Source: Alkalihalobacillus sp. YIM B00296
Lineage (GTDB): Bacteria > Bacillota > Bacilli > Bacillales > Fictibacillaceae
Length of the DNA stretch: 64,000 bases
Assembly (NCBI RefSeq): GCF_020179385.1
Contig: NZ_JAIBLJ010000006.1
Span: forward strand, 82,433-146,432
Direction of reading: 5' to 3'
Shown here: one piece after another, positions 8,898 through 17,715 of the stretch
Layout: every line of letters begins with the position of its first letter
Numbering within the stretch: the stretch's first letter is position 1
Notes under the pieces: generated by a model
Seen by the model: the letters and a program-made list of their open reading frames with translations, nothing else
Database searches by the model: none
What the model was told of the DNA's origin: nothing
Made by a program: the position numbers and the translations under genes

Positions 8898-11800
8898 ATG
8901 AAAAAAGTATTAAAGATTTTTTTAAGCTTGATATTATTGCTGTCATTTGTTCAGAATAGTGCTCTTGCAGTAGTAACAGCAGCAGAACCAACTGAAATTC
9001 AAAAACCACCCTCTGAACCAATAGGATTAACGGTTGTTCCAAAGGACAGTCAGGTTGAGTTAAGTTGGAAGGCCGGGCTAGGAAAACATATATTGTTTGT
9101 TGGTACAGGAAATCTAGCTGATGAAAATACAATAAACCATTTTGAATCACTTGGGTTCTTAGTAACTTTCAAGAAAGATAAAGAAGTAATTGGAGAAGAT
9201 GCGCTTTCCTATGATTTGGTATTTGTCGGCGAATCCTCAAGTTCAGCAAATATAGGAAAAAAATTTATGAATTCTTCTGTTCCTGTTGTATATTCTGAAC
9301 CATTTGCACTTGATGATGTCCATTTGAGTGAATCTACTTCTGGATCATTTGGAAGCTATGAAAGTCAGGAATCTCTTAAAATCAATGCCAGTAATCATCC
9401 TTTAGCTGCTGGATTAAGTGGAACCGTCAAGGTTTACAGTAAGGCTGGCAAAATCAATTATGGTACCCCTGGTGAAGAGGCGATCATCATTGCCACAGCA
9501 GCAGATGATAATAGCAAAGCAACAATTTTTGCATATGAAAAAGGTGCAAAAAATGTGAATGGTGACCCAGTCCCTGCACGTCGTGTATCGACATTTTTAT
9601 TTGCGGAACAAGAAGAATATTTGACTGAAGACGGGTGGAAGTTGATTGACGAATCAGTTATGTGGGCATTAGGAATTGAAGGGAATATAGCCCCTAAAGA
9701 AACGTATACTGTTAAGCGCAGCACAGTAGACGGAGGACCTTATGAAGTTATTGCAACAGATGTATCAGAAACCCGTTATGTCGATAGCGGATTAACTAAT
9801 GATACTACGTATTATTATGTTGTTTCTGCTGTGAATTCTCTAGGAGAGAGCAAAAATTCGGAACAAGTCAGGGTAACACCAACTGAAATTCCAAACCCGC
9901 CCTCTGCACCAACAGGATTAACGGTTCTTTCAAGGGACAGTCAGGTTGATTTAAGTTGGAATTCATTTGGTGAAAGTATATTATTTGTAGGGACAGGGAT
10001 TCCAGCTGACGAAAAAACAATAAAACATTTAGAATCATTTGGATTCTCCGTAACTTTTAAAAAGGATAATGCAGTAAGTGGAGAAGATGCGCTCACTTTT
10101 GATTTAGTATTTGTCGGCGAATCCTCAGGATCTGCATATATTGGAAAAAAATTCATGAATTCACCCGTTCCTGTTGTGTATGCTGAACCTTATGCACTTG
10201 ATGATGTCTATTTAAGTGAAGCTGCTTCTGGTTCATTTGGAAGCTACGAGAATCAGGAGTCTCTTAAAATTAATACTAGCAACCACCATTTAGCTGCTGG
10301 ATTAAGTGGTACGATTAAAGTTTATAATCAGGCTGGCAAAGTCAATTTTGGTACACCTGGTGAAGAAGCGATAACCATTGCCACAGCAGCAGATGATGAT
10401 AGCAAAGCAACAATTTTTGCTTATGAAAAGGGAGCAAAAAATGTAAATGGTGACCCAGTCCCTGCTCGTCAAGTAGCCACGTTTTTATTTGCAGGACAAG
10501 AAGATTTTATGACGGAAGACGGTTGGTCATTGGTTGATGCATCTGTAAAATGGGCGCTTGGTATTGAAGAGAATAATGCTCCTAAAGAAACCTATAATGT
10601 GAAACGTAGCATAGCAAATGAAGGCCCTTTTGAGACACTTGCTGAAAATGTTGAGGAAACAACATTTCGAGATACGGGATTAGAAAATGGCACGAATTAT
10701 TATTATGTTGTCTCAGCAGAAAATATGGGGGGTGAAAGTGAAAATTCAGAAGAAGTAAGTGCGTTACCTGCAGCTCCATTGCAAGCTCCAATTGGCTTGT
10801 CCGCAAGTAATGGTAATGGAGAGGTAACAATCAATTGGGAACCAGTCAATGGGGCAACCTCTTACCAAGTCCTACGTAGTAAAGAAAAGGGAATGGCCTA
10901 TGAGGTGATTAAAAGTGAAATAACGGAAACGGAATATACGGATACTGGCTTAACAAATGGTGATAAGTATTATTATGTTGTAGCTGCCAAGAACGAAACA
11001 TCTCAAAGTGCAAACTCCAATCCAATAAGTACAGTTGCTGTTCCGGAAAATGGAGCACCTGCGATTCCAACTGGTATTGAAGCAACTGCTGGTGATGGGC
11101 AGGTGATCTTAACTTGGCCTTCTGTAAATGGGGCAGACACATATAACATTAAGCGTGGTTCGTTTGATAGTGGTGAATATGAGGTTATCGCAACCGATGT
11201 TCATCTTACTAGTTATCAAGATGCAGACATAACAAATAGTGAAACCTATGATTATGTTATTTCTGCTGTAAACGAGAATGGGGAAAGCTTTAACTCTGAA
11301 CCAGTAGCAGTTACACCTGCAAAAGTGACGGTTGTAGCAAAAGAGGAAGGAGACTTTAAAACGGTTCAAGAAGCTATTGATACCGCCCCGGATAACAGTT
11401 CCAAACGACATGTGATCTACATTAAAGATGGTGAGTATCGTGAAAAACTGACGATACCGGAGAGTAAAACAAACCTTAGTTTAGTAGGTGAAAGTAAAGA
11501 AGGTACAATTCTTGTTTATAGTGATAATGCAAACACACCAGGACCTGATGGCAATCCATTAGGGACATCAAAGAGCTCAAGCCTTTTTATCTATGCAGAT
11601 GATATTATTGCAAAAAATTTAACCATCCAAAATGATTCCGGTCAAGGGACAGGACAAGCGGTTGCCGCTTATGTGGCAGGAGATCGCGCATACTTTGAAA
11701 ACGTCCAGTTTTTAGGATACCAGGATACATTGTATACACACTCTGGAAGAGAGTATTATAAAGGATGCTACATTGAAGGTGATGTAGATTTTATCTTTGG

Positions 11801-14132
11801 TGCAGCAACAGCGGTTTTTGATGATTGTCAAATCCATAGTAAACGTGACGGTGGAATGTTAACCGCCGCAAGTACACCGCAAGATCGTGAATTTGGCTAT
11901 GTATTTTTGAATTCAAAAATTACTTCAGATGAAGGAATAGAAGGGGTACGATTTGGCAGACCTTGGCGTCCTTATTCAGCTGTATCCTTTATTAACTCAG
12001 AAATTGATGCATCCATAACTTCTGATGGATGGGATAACTGGGGAGATATAGAAAACGAAAAAACGGCTAGATATTCAGAATATAATAGCAAGGGACAAGG
12101 CGCAAACCCGAAAGAACGTGATTCTTGGACAAAACAATTAACACCAGAGGAAGCGAATCAATACACTATTCAAAATGTGCTCAAAGGATCTGACGGATGG
12201 GATCCTACGCGAATTGGGATCATCCCATTATCAGCGGTATCAGCACCGATTATTTCGCTTGATCAGCAAGACTCAATTGTAAATAAACCAAGTTTTACTA
12301 TTACGGGTAAAGTGGATAAAGAAGCAACTGTTTATGTAAATGAAAAGGAAATTCCATTACAGGAAGATTCTAATTTCAGCATGACAGTTGAGTTAGAGTC
12401 AGGACTAAATAGTTTCACTGTGGAGGCAGTTGACTCAGATGGTAATCAGGCGATTCCGGCTGTCTTAAAAGTTGTATATGATCACGTGAAACCTGTTGTG
12501 ACAGTAGATGATCTTGAGGGAGAGAAAGCCGGGAATCAATACAATGTTATTTATAACCCATTCCCGATTACAGGCAAGCTGAACGAAGCAGGGATTGTAA
12601 AGATTAATGGGGAGGAAGTAAAACCCTCGACTGATTTTACATTTAGTTCAAAAGTAAACCTTGAACCTGGATTAAATAAAGTGACAATTACGGCTATTGA
12701 TCAAGCAGGAAATGAATCCGAACCTGTCATCTTTAATATTGTTCCGAAAGGGAGTGCAGTACCAGACGGTCCAATAAAAATCATAAAAAGTGAAGCAACA
12801 AGTCCAAACACCATTGAAGTTACATTTAATAGTAAGCTAAAAAACTTTGATTCTAGCGATATTGAATTGCAGTCGGCAATGAACGATTGGGCAGTACTTG
12901 AACCTGGTCTTAAACCAAATTTGACAGTAGAAAGTATCTCCACAAAAGTTAATAAAGACAAGCAAACAATAGCGGTCATTAAAACGAAAGAGGCATTTAA
13001 CGAGGATGGAACGATAAATAAGCCAATAAATGAAGACCCTCATAACATTCCATACTTGAATGCTCCCTACTATACCGGAGATAGAGCTAACGATATTAAA
13101 CAAGCAGATGCACTGTTAACTTGGCAAATGGATCATGGTGGATGGTACAAAAACATGGAAGATAAATATAATCGACCTTGGGATGGCCAAGAACCTAAAT
13201 CCGAAATGTATACTCCTGAAGATGGAGAACTGGGAGTAATAGACAATAATGCAACAACAAACGAGATTCTCTTTTTAGCCCTAATGTATAAAGAAACAGG
13301 TGATACTCGTTATAAAGATTCTGTTTTAAAAGGAATTCATTATTTACTTAAGGCTCAATATGATACTGGCGGATGGCCACAAGTATACCCAGCAAGAGGC
13401 AACTATTCAGACTATGCTACGTATAACGATAATGCGATGATTCGCGTTATGAATGTATTAACAATGGTTTCGCAAAAGAAGTATCCATTTAATTCAGACA
13501 TAGTTAACGATGATCTTTCAAAGCAAATTGACATTTCATTAGATCTTGGATTGGATTATATTTTAAAATCTCAAATTAAGGTGAACGGAGTATTAACGGC
13601 CTGGTGTGCACAACATGATCCTTTCACATATGAACCGAAGGAAGCTCGTACTTATGAACATCCATCCATTTCAGGTTCAGAGTCAGTAGGAATTGTCCAG
13701 TATTTAATGGCGTTGCCTAATCCTTCAAATGAAATTCAGGCCGCAATTGATGGTGCCTTAACCTGGTTTGAAGAGTCTAAAGTTGAAGGGGTAAAATATG
13801 TATCAGCTGATCCTGCCGGGCAATATTTTTATCCTGATTCAGCAAGCAACACTTGGTACCGCTTTTATGAGATTGGTACGAATCGTCCAATTTTTTCAGG
13901 AAGAGATGGTGTCATTAAGCACACGATTCAAGAAATTGAGAAGGAAAGAAGAGATGGTTACCGCTGGGCAGGAGAATGGCCGCAAAAATTATTGAATGTA
14001 GCGAATACAACAGGTTATTACGAAAACCGAGTCTATGTGAAAGTTGTTGGTGAAAACTCACAAAATGCTGCCGGTGAATCATTAGATAAAGGAAGCTTGT
14101 ACAGAGTTGAAGCTGCTTTTTCGGCAAAGTAA
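8898..14132 (+). CDS. Secreted giant pectin methylesterase (CE8) - pectate lyase (PL10) with FnIII modules
   Basis: A 1744-residue exoenzyme. Signal peptide (1-29). Residues 37-330 and 334-622 are a tandem duplication; each unit begins as a fibronectin type III domain, is interrupted after the second strand (VELSW/VDLSW) by about 195 residues resembling a class I glutamine amidotransferase-like/flavodoxin-like fold (ILFVGTG, YDLVFVGES, VPVVYSEP), then resumes FnIII (KETYTVKRS). Two uninterrupted FnIII domains follow (about 628-715, 722-806). CE8 spans about 808-1105 with Gln920, Asp943 in QDTL, Asp964 in DVDFIFG, Arg1021/Trp1023. Two Ig-like modules (about 1116-1195, 1198-1282) and a linker precede PL10 (about 1395-1720: WQMDHGGW, GELGVIDNNAT, EHPSISGSES). 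ATG follows GAGGAGGAAATGA. Catalytic order is reversed relative to the 4169 protein. Confidence 0.92.
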   Translation: MKKVLKIFLSLILLLSFVQNSALAVVTAAEPTEIQKPPSEPIGLTVVPKDSQVELSWKAGLGKHILFVGTGNLADENTINHFESLGFLVTFKKDKEVIGEDALSYDLVFVGESSSSANIGKKFMNSSVPVVYSEPFALDDVHLSESTSGSFGSYESQESLKINASNHPLAAGLSGTVKVYSKAGKINYGTPGEEAIIIATAADDNSKATIFAYEKGAKNVNGDPVPARRVSTFLFAEQEEYLTEDGWKLIDESVMWALGIEGNIAPKETYTVKRSTVDGGPYEVIATDVSETRYVDSGLTNDTTYYYVVSAVNSLGESKNSEQVRVTPTEIPNPPSAPTGLTVLSRDSQVDLSWNSFGESILFVGTGIPADEKTIKHLESFGFSVTFKKDNAVSGEDALTFDLVFVGESSGSAYIGKKFMNSPVPVVYAEPYALDDVYLSEAASGSFGSYENQESLKINTSNHHLAAGLSGTIKVYNQAGKVNFGTPGEEAITIATAADDDSKATIFAYEKGAKNVNGDPVPARQVATFLFAGQEDFMTEDGWSLVDASVKWALGIEENNAPKETYNVKRSIANEGPFETLAENVEETTFRDTGLENGTNYYYVVSAENMGGESENSEEVSALPAAPLQAPIGLSASNGNGEVTINWEPVNGATSYQVLRSKEKGMAYEVIKSEITETEYTDTGLTNGDKYYYVVAAKNETSQSANSNPISTVAVPENGAPAIPTGIEATAGDGQVILTWPSVNGADTYNIKRGSFDSGEYEVIATDVHLTSYQDADITNSETYDYVISAVNENGESFNSEPVAVTPAKVTVVAKEEGDFKTVQEAIDTAPDNSSKRHVIYIKDGEYREKLTIPESKTNLSLVGESKEGTILVYSDNANTPGPDGNPLGTSKSSSLFIYADDIIAKNLTIQNDSGQGTGQAVAAYVAGDRAYFENVQFLGYQDTLYTHSGREYYKGCYIEGDVDFIFGAATAVFDDCQIHSKRDGGMLTAASTPQDREFGYVFLNSKITSDEGIEGVRFGRPWRPYSAVSFINSEIDASITSDGWDNWGDIENEKTARYSEYNSKGQGANPKERDSWTKQLTPEEANQYTIQNVLKGSDGWDPTRIGIIPLSAVSAPIISLDQQDSIVNKPSFTITGKVDKEATVYVNEKEIPLQEDSNFSMTVELESGLNSFTVEAVDSDGNQAIPAVLKVVYDHVKPVVTVDDLEGEKAGNQYNVIYNPFPITGKLNEAGIVKINGEEVKPSTDFTFSSKVNLEPGLNKVTITAIDQAGNESEPVIFNIVPKGSAVPDGPIKIIKSEATSPNTIEVTFNSKLKNFDSSDIELQSAMNDWAVLEPGLKPNLTVESISTKVNKDKQTIAVIKTKEAFNEDGTINKPINEDPHNIPYLNAPYYTGDRANDIKQADALLTWQMDHGGWYKNMEDKYNRPWDGQEPKSEMYTPEDGELGVIDNNATTNEILFLALMYKETGDTRYKDSVLKGIHYLLKAQYDTGGWPQVYPARGNYSDYATYNDNAMIRVMNVLTMVSQKKYPFNSDIVNDDLSKQIDISLDLGLDYILKSQIKVNGVLTAWCAQHDPFTYEPKEARTYEHPSISGSESVGIVQYLMALPNPSNEIQAAIDGALTWFEESKVEGVKYVSADPAGQYFYPDSASNTWYRFYEIGTNRPIFSGRDGVIKHTIQEIEKERRDGYRWAGEWPQKLLNVANTTGYYENRVYVKVVGENSQNAAGESLDKGSLYRVEAAFSAK
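9006..10763 (+). repeat. In-frame tandem duplication of FnIII plus nested domain (two units of about 0.88 kb)
   Basis: The two units (about 9006-9896 and 9897-10763) are highly similar at protein level and share long near-identical nucleotide stretches, for example around GCAAAAAATGT with flanking GGTGACCCAGTCCCTGC at 9546-9575 and 10435-10465. This indicates a fairly recent duplication within the gene. Confidence 0.85.
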
Positions 14133-14172
14133 TGAGCATTTTTATCCTCATTAGAATGTAGTTTTTCTGCTC

Positions 14173-14216
14173 AAAATAGCCTTAGCCCATAAACATTACC
14201 GGGCTAAGGCTATTTT
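14173..14216. terminator. Bidirectional terminator between convergent genes
   Basis: AAAATAGCCTTAGCCC (14173-14188) is perfectly complementary to GGGCTAAGGCTATTTT (14201-14216), a 16-bp stem with T-runs on both strands. It separates the 8898 gene from the minus-strand esterase operon. Confidence 0.9.
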
Positions 14217-14235
14217 ATTTAGGTTATAGGTTCAT

Positions 14236-15021
14236 TCAAAAACCTTGTTGATCTAACCAGCTCTCACACAACTCCGTCCATTTCCCGACAACGGGATCAT
14301 CCTCAGAAAGTCCTAAACCGTGACGTCCATGGGGAAAGATATGCATTTCAAAAGGAATATTGTTTTTACTTAAAGCCTGTGCATAGAGCATACTGTTTTC
14401 AACAGGCACTGCAGCATCATCTACTGTATGCCAGAGAAAAGTAGGGGGTGCAGCATCAGATACATTGTTTTCACTAGATAATGAGACTCGAAGTTTTTCA
14501 GATGTGCCTTCCCCTAGTAAATTGTTTACGGAGCCTTCGTGAAAATGTTGTGTGAAAGAAATAACTGGATAACAAAGGATTGCTATGTCGGGCCGGCAAC
14601 TTTCAAGATCTATTTTATCAGTAGCTTCATAACTTCCTTTCTCAAAGTGTGTGGATGTTGTTGATACTAGATGTCCTCCTGCAGAAAAGCCTAAAATCCC
14701 AATTTTTTGTTTATCAATGTTCCATTCGTTTGCATAGTGGCGTACAAAACGAATAGCACGCTGAGCATCTGCTAATGGAGCGGGGTGTCTATAAGGGGAT
14801 ACACGATAATTTAACACAAACGCTGAAATGCCAAGATTGTTTAACCATATTGCGACTGGTTCCCCTTCATGATGTGCACGATGCTGATAACCGCCACCTG
14901 GACAAATGATGATCGCACCATGCTCTTCCTTGCGATTGACTAGATATGGGGTAATGGTTGGAGAATACTCTTGTTCTGAAGTAAAAAATGGTGCACCATC
15001 TGGCCATAATAAATTTGTCAT
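14236..15021 (-). CDS. Alpha/beta-hydrolase esterase (acetyl esterase-like, cytoplasmic)
   Basis: A 261-residue serine hydrolase of the BD-FAE/acetylxylan-esterase-like group. PGGGY at 41-45 forms the oxyanion region, GFSAGG holds the nucleophile Ser113, DDAAVP the Asp at about 202, and GRHGLGL the His at about 234. No signal peptide. Its ATG overlaps the stop of the upstream CE8 gene by four bases (ATGA), so the two are translationally coupled. In this context deacetylation of imported pectic oligosaccharides is the most reasonable role, but the substrate is inferred from neighbours; other short-chain esters are possible. Confidence 0.82.
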   Translation of the reverse strand: MTNLLWPDGAPFFTSEQEYSPTITPYLVNRKEEHGAIIICPGGGYQHRAHHEGEPVAIWLNNLGISAFVLNYRVSPYRHPAPLADAQRAIRFVRHYANEWNIDKQKIGILGFSAGGHLVSTTSTHFEKGSYEATDKIDLESCRPDIAILCYPVISFTQHFHEGSVNNLLGEGTSEKLRVSLSSENNVSDAAPPTFLWHTVDDAAVPVENSMLYAQALSKNNIPFEMHIFPHGRHGLGLSEDDPVVGKWTELCESWLDQQGF

Positions 15022-15950
15022 TTATATGCCTCCTTGAACATTCTATTTTTAATTGTTGGCACCCAGCCATCTGAAAGATTAAAAACTTTTTCAACAGTTA
15101 GTTCCTCTATTTCACTTTCCGATAAAATGGTTGACCATTTTACTCGTTGTTCATTAGTAGCCCCAGGTCCAATGCTCGAACCTTCAGAATATCGTGAAGT
15201 TTTTTCATTTTTTTCATTACGCCAATTGTCCCAGCCTTGACGTTTTATATGTGGTCCCATCCATGTTCGAATAAAGCTTGTTTGTGCATAAGGGCGCCAT
15301 GGTCTCCCTAAATATACGGTATTTTCATTTGCAGAACCGGTTAGTTTACACTCGAAAAAAATAAATCCATAGGGTGATTCCTTGGGAGATGAAGAAGCCG
15401 TTATGTAGCCATCTCGTAAACTATGAATTTCACAGTGATCAAAAACAGCTGTACCGGAGCCAAAAATAAAATCCACATGACCTTCAATATAACAATTTAA
15501 GAAATATTGACGACCTCGGCTGGAGTAAAGGGTATCTTGATTACCGAGTAATCGAACATGATGATAGATTCCACGGTCGCCAGATACATAGAGAGCCAAA
15601 GCTTGCCCAATTTCTTTACCATAGCCAGCTGTATTTTCGATTGTGATGTTTTCCAGTTGAATATTATCAGCATGTATAGAAACCACTGGTGTCCGAAAAG
15701 TTCCGAGTTTCTTATGATTAGAATCTATCATTTCTGCAAATAAATGGTAGCTAATAACTGTTTTTTCAACATCTTCTCCTATTAAATGAAGATCAGGTTT
15801 ATTGACCGGAATAACAATTTTTTCTTCGTATTTCCCAGCTTTAATATAAATCATGACAGGCTCAAGTGGATGAACGCGAATTGAATCGATCGCCTTCTGA
15901 ATACTTGAGAAATCACCATTGCCTTCCTTACAAACGACTAATTTTTGCAT
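15018..15950 (-). CDS. Cytoplasmic pectin methylesterase, CE8
   Basis: A 310-residue CE8 enzyme without signal peptide, so it should demethylate oligogalacturonides after import. Active-site residues are present: Gln116 in GQALALY, Asp139 in NQDTLY, Asp160 in GHVDFIFG, and Arg216/Trp218 in YLGRPWRPY. The length fits a single catalytic domain. It is first in a two-gene minus-strand operon with the esterase. The divergent sugar-binding lipoprotein gene at 16137 shares its upstream region, which contains a perfect cre site at 16087-16100 that could control both directions. Confidence 0.92.
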   Translation of the reverse strand: MQKLVVCKEGNGDFSSIQKAIDSIRVHPLEPVMIYIKAGKYEEKIVIPVNKPDLHLIGEDVEKTVISYHLFAEMIDSNHKKLGTFRTPVVSIHADNIQLENITIENTAGYGKEIGQALALYVSGDRGIYHHVRLLGNQDTLYSSRGRQYFLNCYIEGHVDFIFGSGTAVFDHCEIHSLRDGYITASSSPKESPYGFIFFECKLTGSANENTVYLGRPWRPYAQTSFIRTWMGPHIKRQGWDNWRNEKNEKTSRYSEGSSIGPGATNEQRVKWSTILSESEIEELTVEKVFNLSDGWVPTIKNRMFKEAYK

Positions 15951-16086
15951 TCTAAATACACCATCCTTTCTACTATTTTATCATAATTATCAAACTTTTC
16001 AGAAAAAATATACTTTTAAATAGGGCTTATTAATTTATAAATATAAAAATTTTGGATATTTTATGCTATAGTAGTATTTATGGTAT

Positions 16087-16100
16087 TGAAAGCGTTATCA
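16087..16100 (+). promoter_or_regulatory. cre site in divergent CE8/binding-protein promoter region
   Basis: TGAAAGCGTTATCA matches TGWAARCGYTWNCW completely. It lies just downstream of a TATAGT that could be the -10 of the 16137 gene (about 16067), a position suited to blocking transcription when CcpA is bound. Confidence 0.65.
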
Positions 16101-16136
16101 ATATGAATTGAAATTGGTTCATTTTGGAGGGGGAAA

Positions 16137-17645
16137 ATGAAACAAAAAAGAGTTTTATTACTTTTCGTGTTATTGGTTGGTGTATTGTTAGGGTGTGCAA
16201 ATTCGAAAGCTGTTGTCTCAAAAGAATCATTGAAGGTGGAGAAAGATTCACAAAGTTATTCTGGATTAGAATTGGACTGGATGACAGTTCTGCATAACCA
16301 ACAACCACCCAGTGATGTTATTATTAAGGAAATTGAAAAATTGACAAACACGAACATAAACATTATTTGGGTACCAGACGCGATAGAAGAGGACAGATTA
16401 AATGCAGCATTAGCATCAGGGAAATTACCTGAAATAGTTACAATTATTGATATTAAGGCTTCTTCTGTCCTGAATTCTTTAAGATCAGGAATGTTTTGGG
16501 AAGTAGGACGTTATTTAGAAGAATACCCAAATTTACGAGATATGAATGATACTATTTTAAATAATATATCAGTTGAAGGAAAAATCTATGGAATTTATCG
16601 AGAAAGACCACTTTCCAGACAAGGTGTTGTGATTCGAAAAGATTGGTTGGATCAATTAGGATTACCGATGCCTGAAACGGTAGAAGAATTATACGAAGTT
16701 GCTAAAGCATTCACATACAATGATCCTGATCAAAATGGAAAGCAGGATACGATTGGTTTCGCAGACCGTAATGATTTAACCTATGGCGTGTTTAAAACTA
16801 TGGCATCCTACATGGGGACGCCAAATGAGTGGGGAGTAAGTAATGGTGAGTTAATTCCGGACTTTGAAACCGAGGAATATATGAACACAATGAAGTACAT
16901 GAAAAGACTGTATGAGGAGGGATTGATGAATCGCGATTTTACCGTCACTAGTAAAGATCAACAGAAAGAAATGTTTATTACAGGAAAAGCTGGTATTTAT
17001 ATTGGGAATATGGTGGATGCCATTGATATGAGCAGTAATGCGGTGAAAATTAATCCTAACGCAGTTGTTAATATCACTAACCGGATAAAAGGTCCTGATG
17101 GAAAAGAACATGTGTGGGCAGTTGGCGGTCATGGGGGAATGTTTGCATTTCCAAAAGCTTCTGTAAAGACAGAGGAGAAGCTAAAAAAGGTTTTATCCTT
17201 TATGAATCGAATGGCAGAGGACGATATTGCTACTTTAGTTGAAATAGGGATTGAGGGAGTACATTACCGTAAGCTAGCTGATGGAAGCTATGAAAAGATT
17301 GATGAAAATAAAGGGTTATTGATTCGCGATGTAAAACCATATAATGCGTTAAAAAGTATTGATTCTAGCAATTACACAAATGAAAGCAACCCACTTCGTG
17401 TAAAGTTCGATCAATTAACAGAGGATAATGAAAAGTTTCTTGTTTCAAACCCTACAGAAGCCTTGTTCTCGCCAATGTTTACAGAACGTGGAAGTGAGCT
17501 TAGAAAGATCATCGATGATGCAACCTTTAAATTTATTATTGGAGAATTAAACGAGGATGGGTTTAAACAAGAGATTATGAAATGGAGAAAAAATGGTGGC
17601 GATCAGATGATAAAAGAATTTAATGAAGAGTTTGATAGGTATTAA
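16137..17645 (+). CDS. Extracellular oligosaccharide-binding lipoprotein (YtcQ/LplA-like)
   Basis: A 502-residue ABC-importer solute-binding lipoprotein. The signal peptide ends in a lipobox LLGC, so it is anchored to the outer face of the membrane. The body has the family-1-type extracellular binding protein layout (ELDWMTVLHNQ, DRLNAALASGKLPE, YTVKEL-like EELYEVAKAFTYNDPDQNGK, with the DPDQNGKQDTIGF loop typical of YtcQ/LplA proteins). B. subtilis ytcQ is adjacent to permeases yteP and ytcP; here no permease gene is present on either side or elsewhere in the window. It is probably the capture component for pectin-derived oligomers, dependent on permeases encoded elsewhere or lost. ATG follows TTGGAGGGGG. 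Confidence 0.88.
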   Translation: MKQKRVLLLFVLLVGVLLGCANSKAVVSKESLKVEKDSQSYSGLELDWMTVLHNQQPPSDVIIKEIEKLTNTNINIIWVPDAIEEDRLNAALASGKLPEIVTIIDIKASSVLNSLRSGMFWEVGRYLEEYPNLRDMNDTILNNISVEGKIYGIYRERPLSRQGVVIRKDWLDQLGLPMPETVEELYEVAKAFTYNDPDQNGKQDTIGFADRNDLTYGVFKTMASYMGTPNEWGVSNGELIPDFETEEYMNTMKYMKRLYEEGLMNRDFTVTSKDQQKEMFITGKAGIYIGNMVDAIDMSSNAVKINPNAVVNITNRIKGPDGKEHVWAVGGHGGMFAFPKASVKTEEKLKKVLSFMNRMAEDDIATLVEIGIEGVHYRKLADGSYEKIDENKGLLIRDVKPYNALKSIDSSNYTNESNPLRVKFDQLTEDNEKFLVSNPTEALFSPMFTERGSELRKIIDDATFKFIIGELNEDGFKQEIMKWRKNGGDQMIKEFNEEFDRY

Positions 17646-17684
17646 AAATAGGGGCATCTCATTTGAGAGTGCTCCTATTTTTTA
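17646..17684 (+). terminator. Terminator of the binding-protein gene
   Basis: AAATAGGGGCATCTC pairs with GAGAGTGCTCCTATTT around an ATTT loop, followed by TTTT. It directly follows the 17645 stop and separates it from the convergent regulator. Confidence 0.8.
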
Positions 17685-17715
17685 TCAACAAGTGGTTAAT
17701 AAGGACTCGTTAGAA

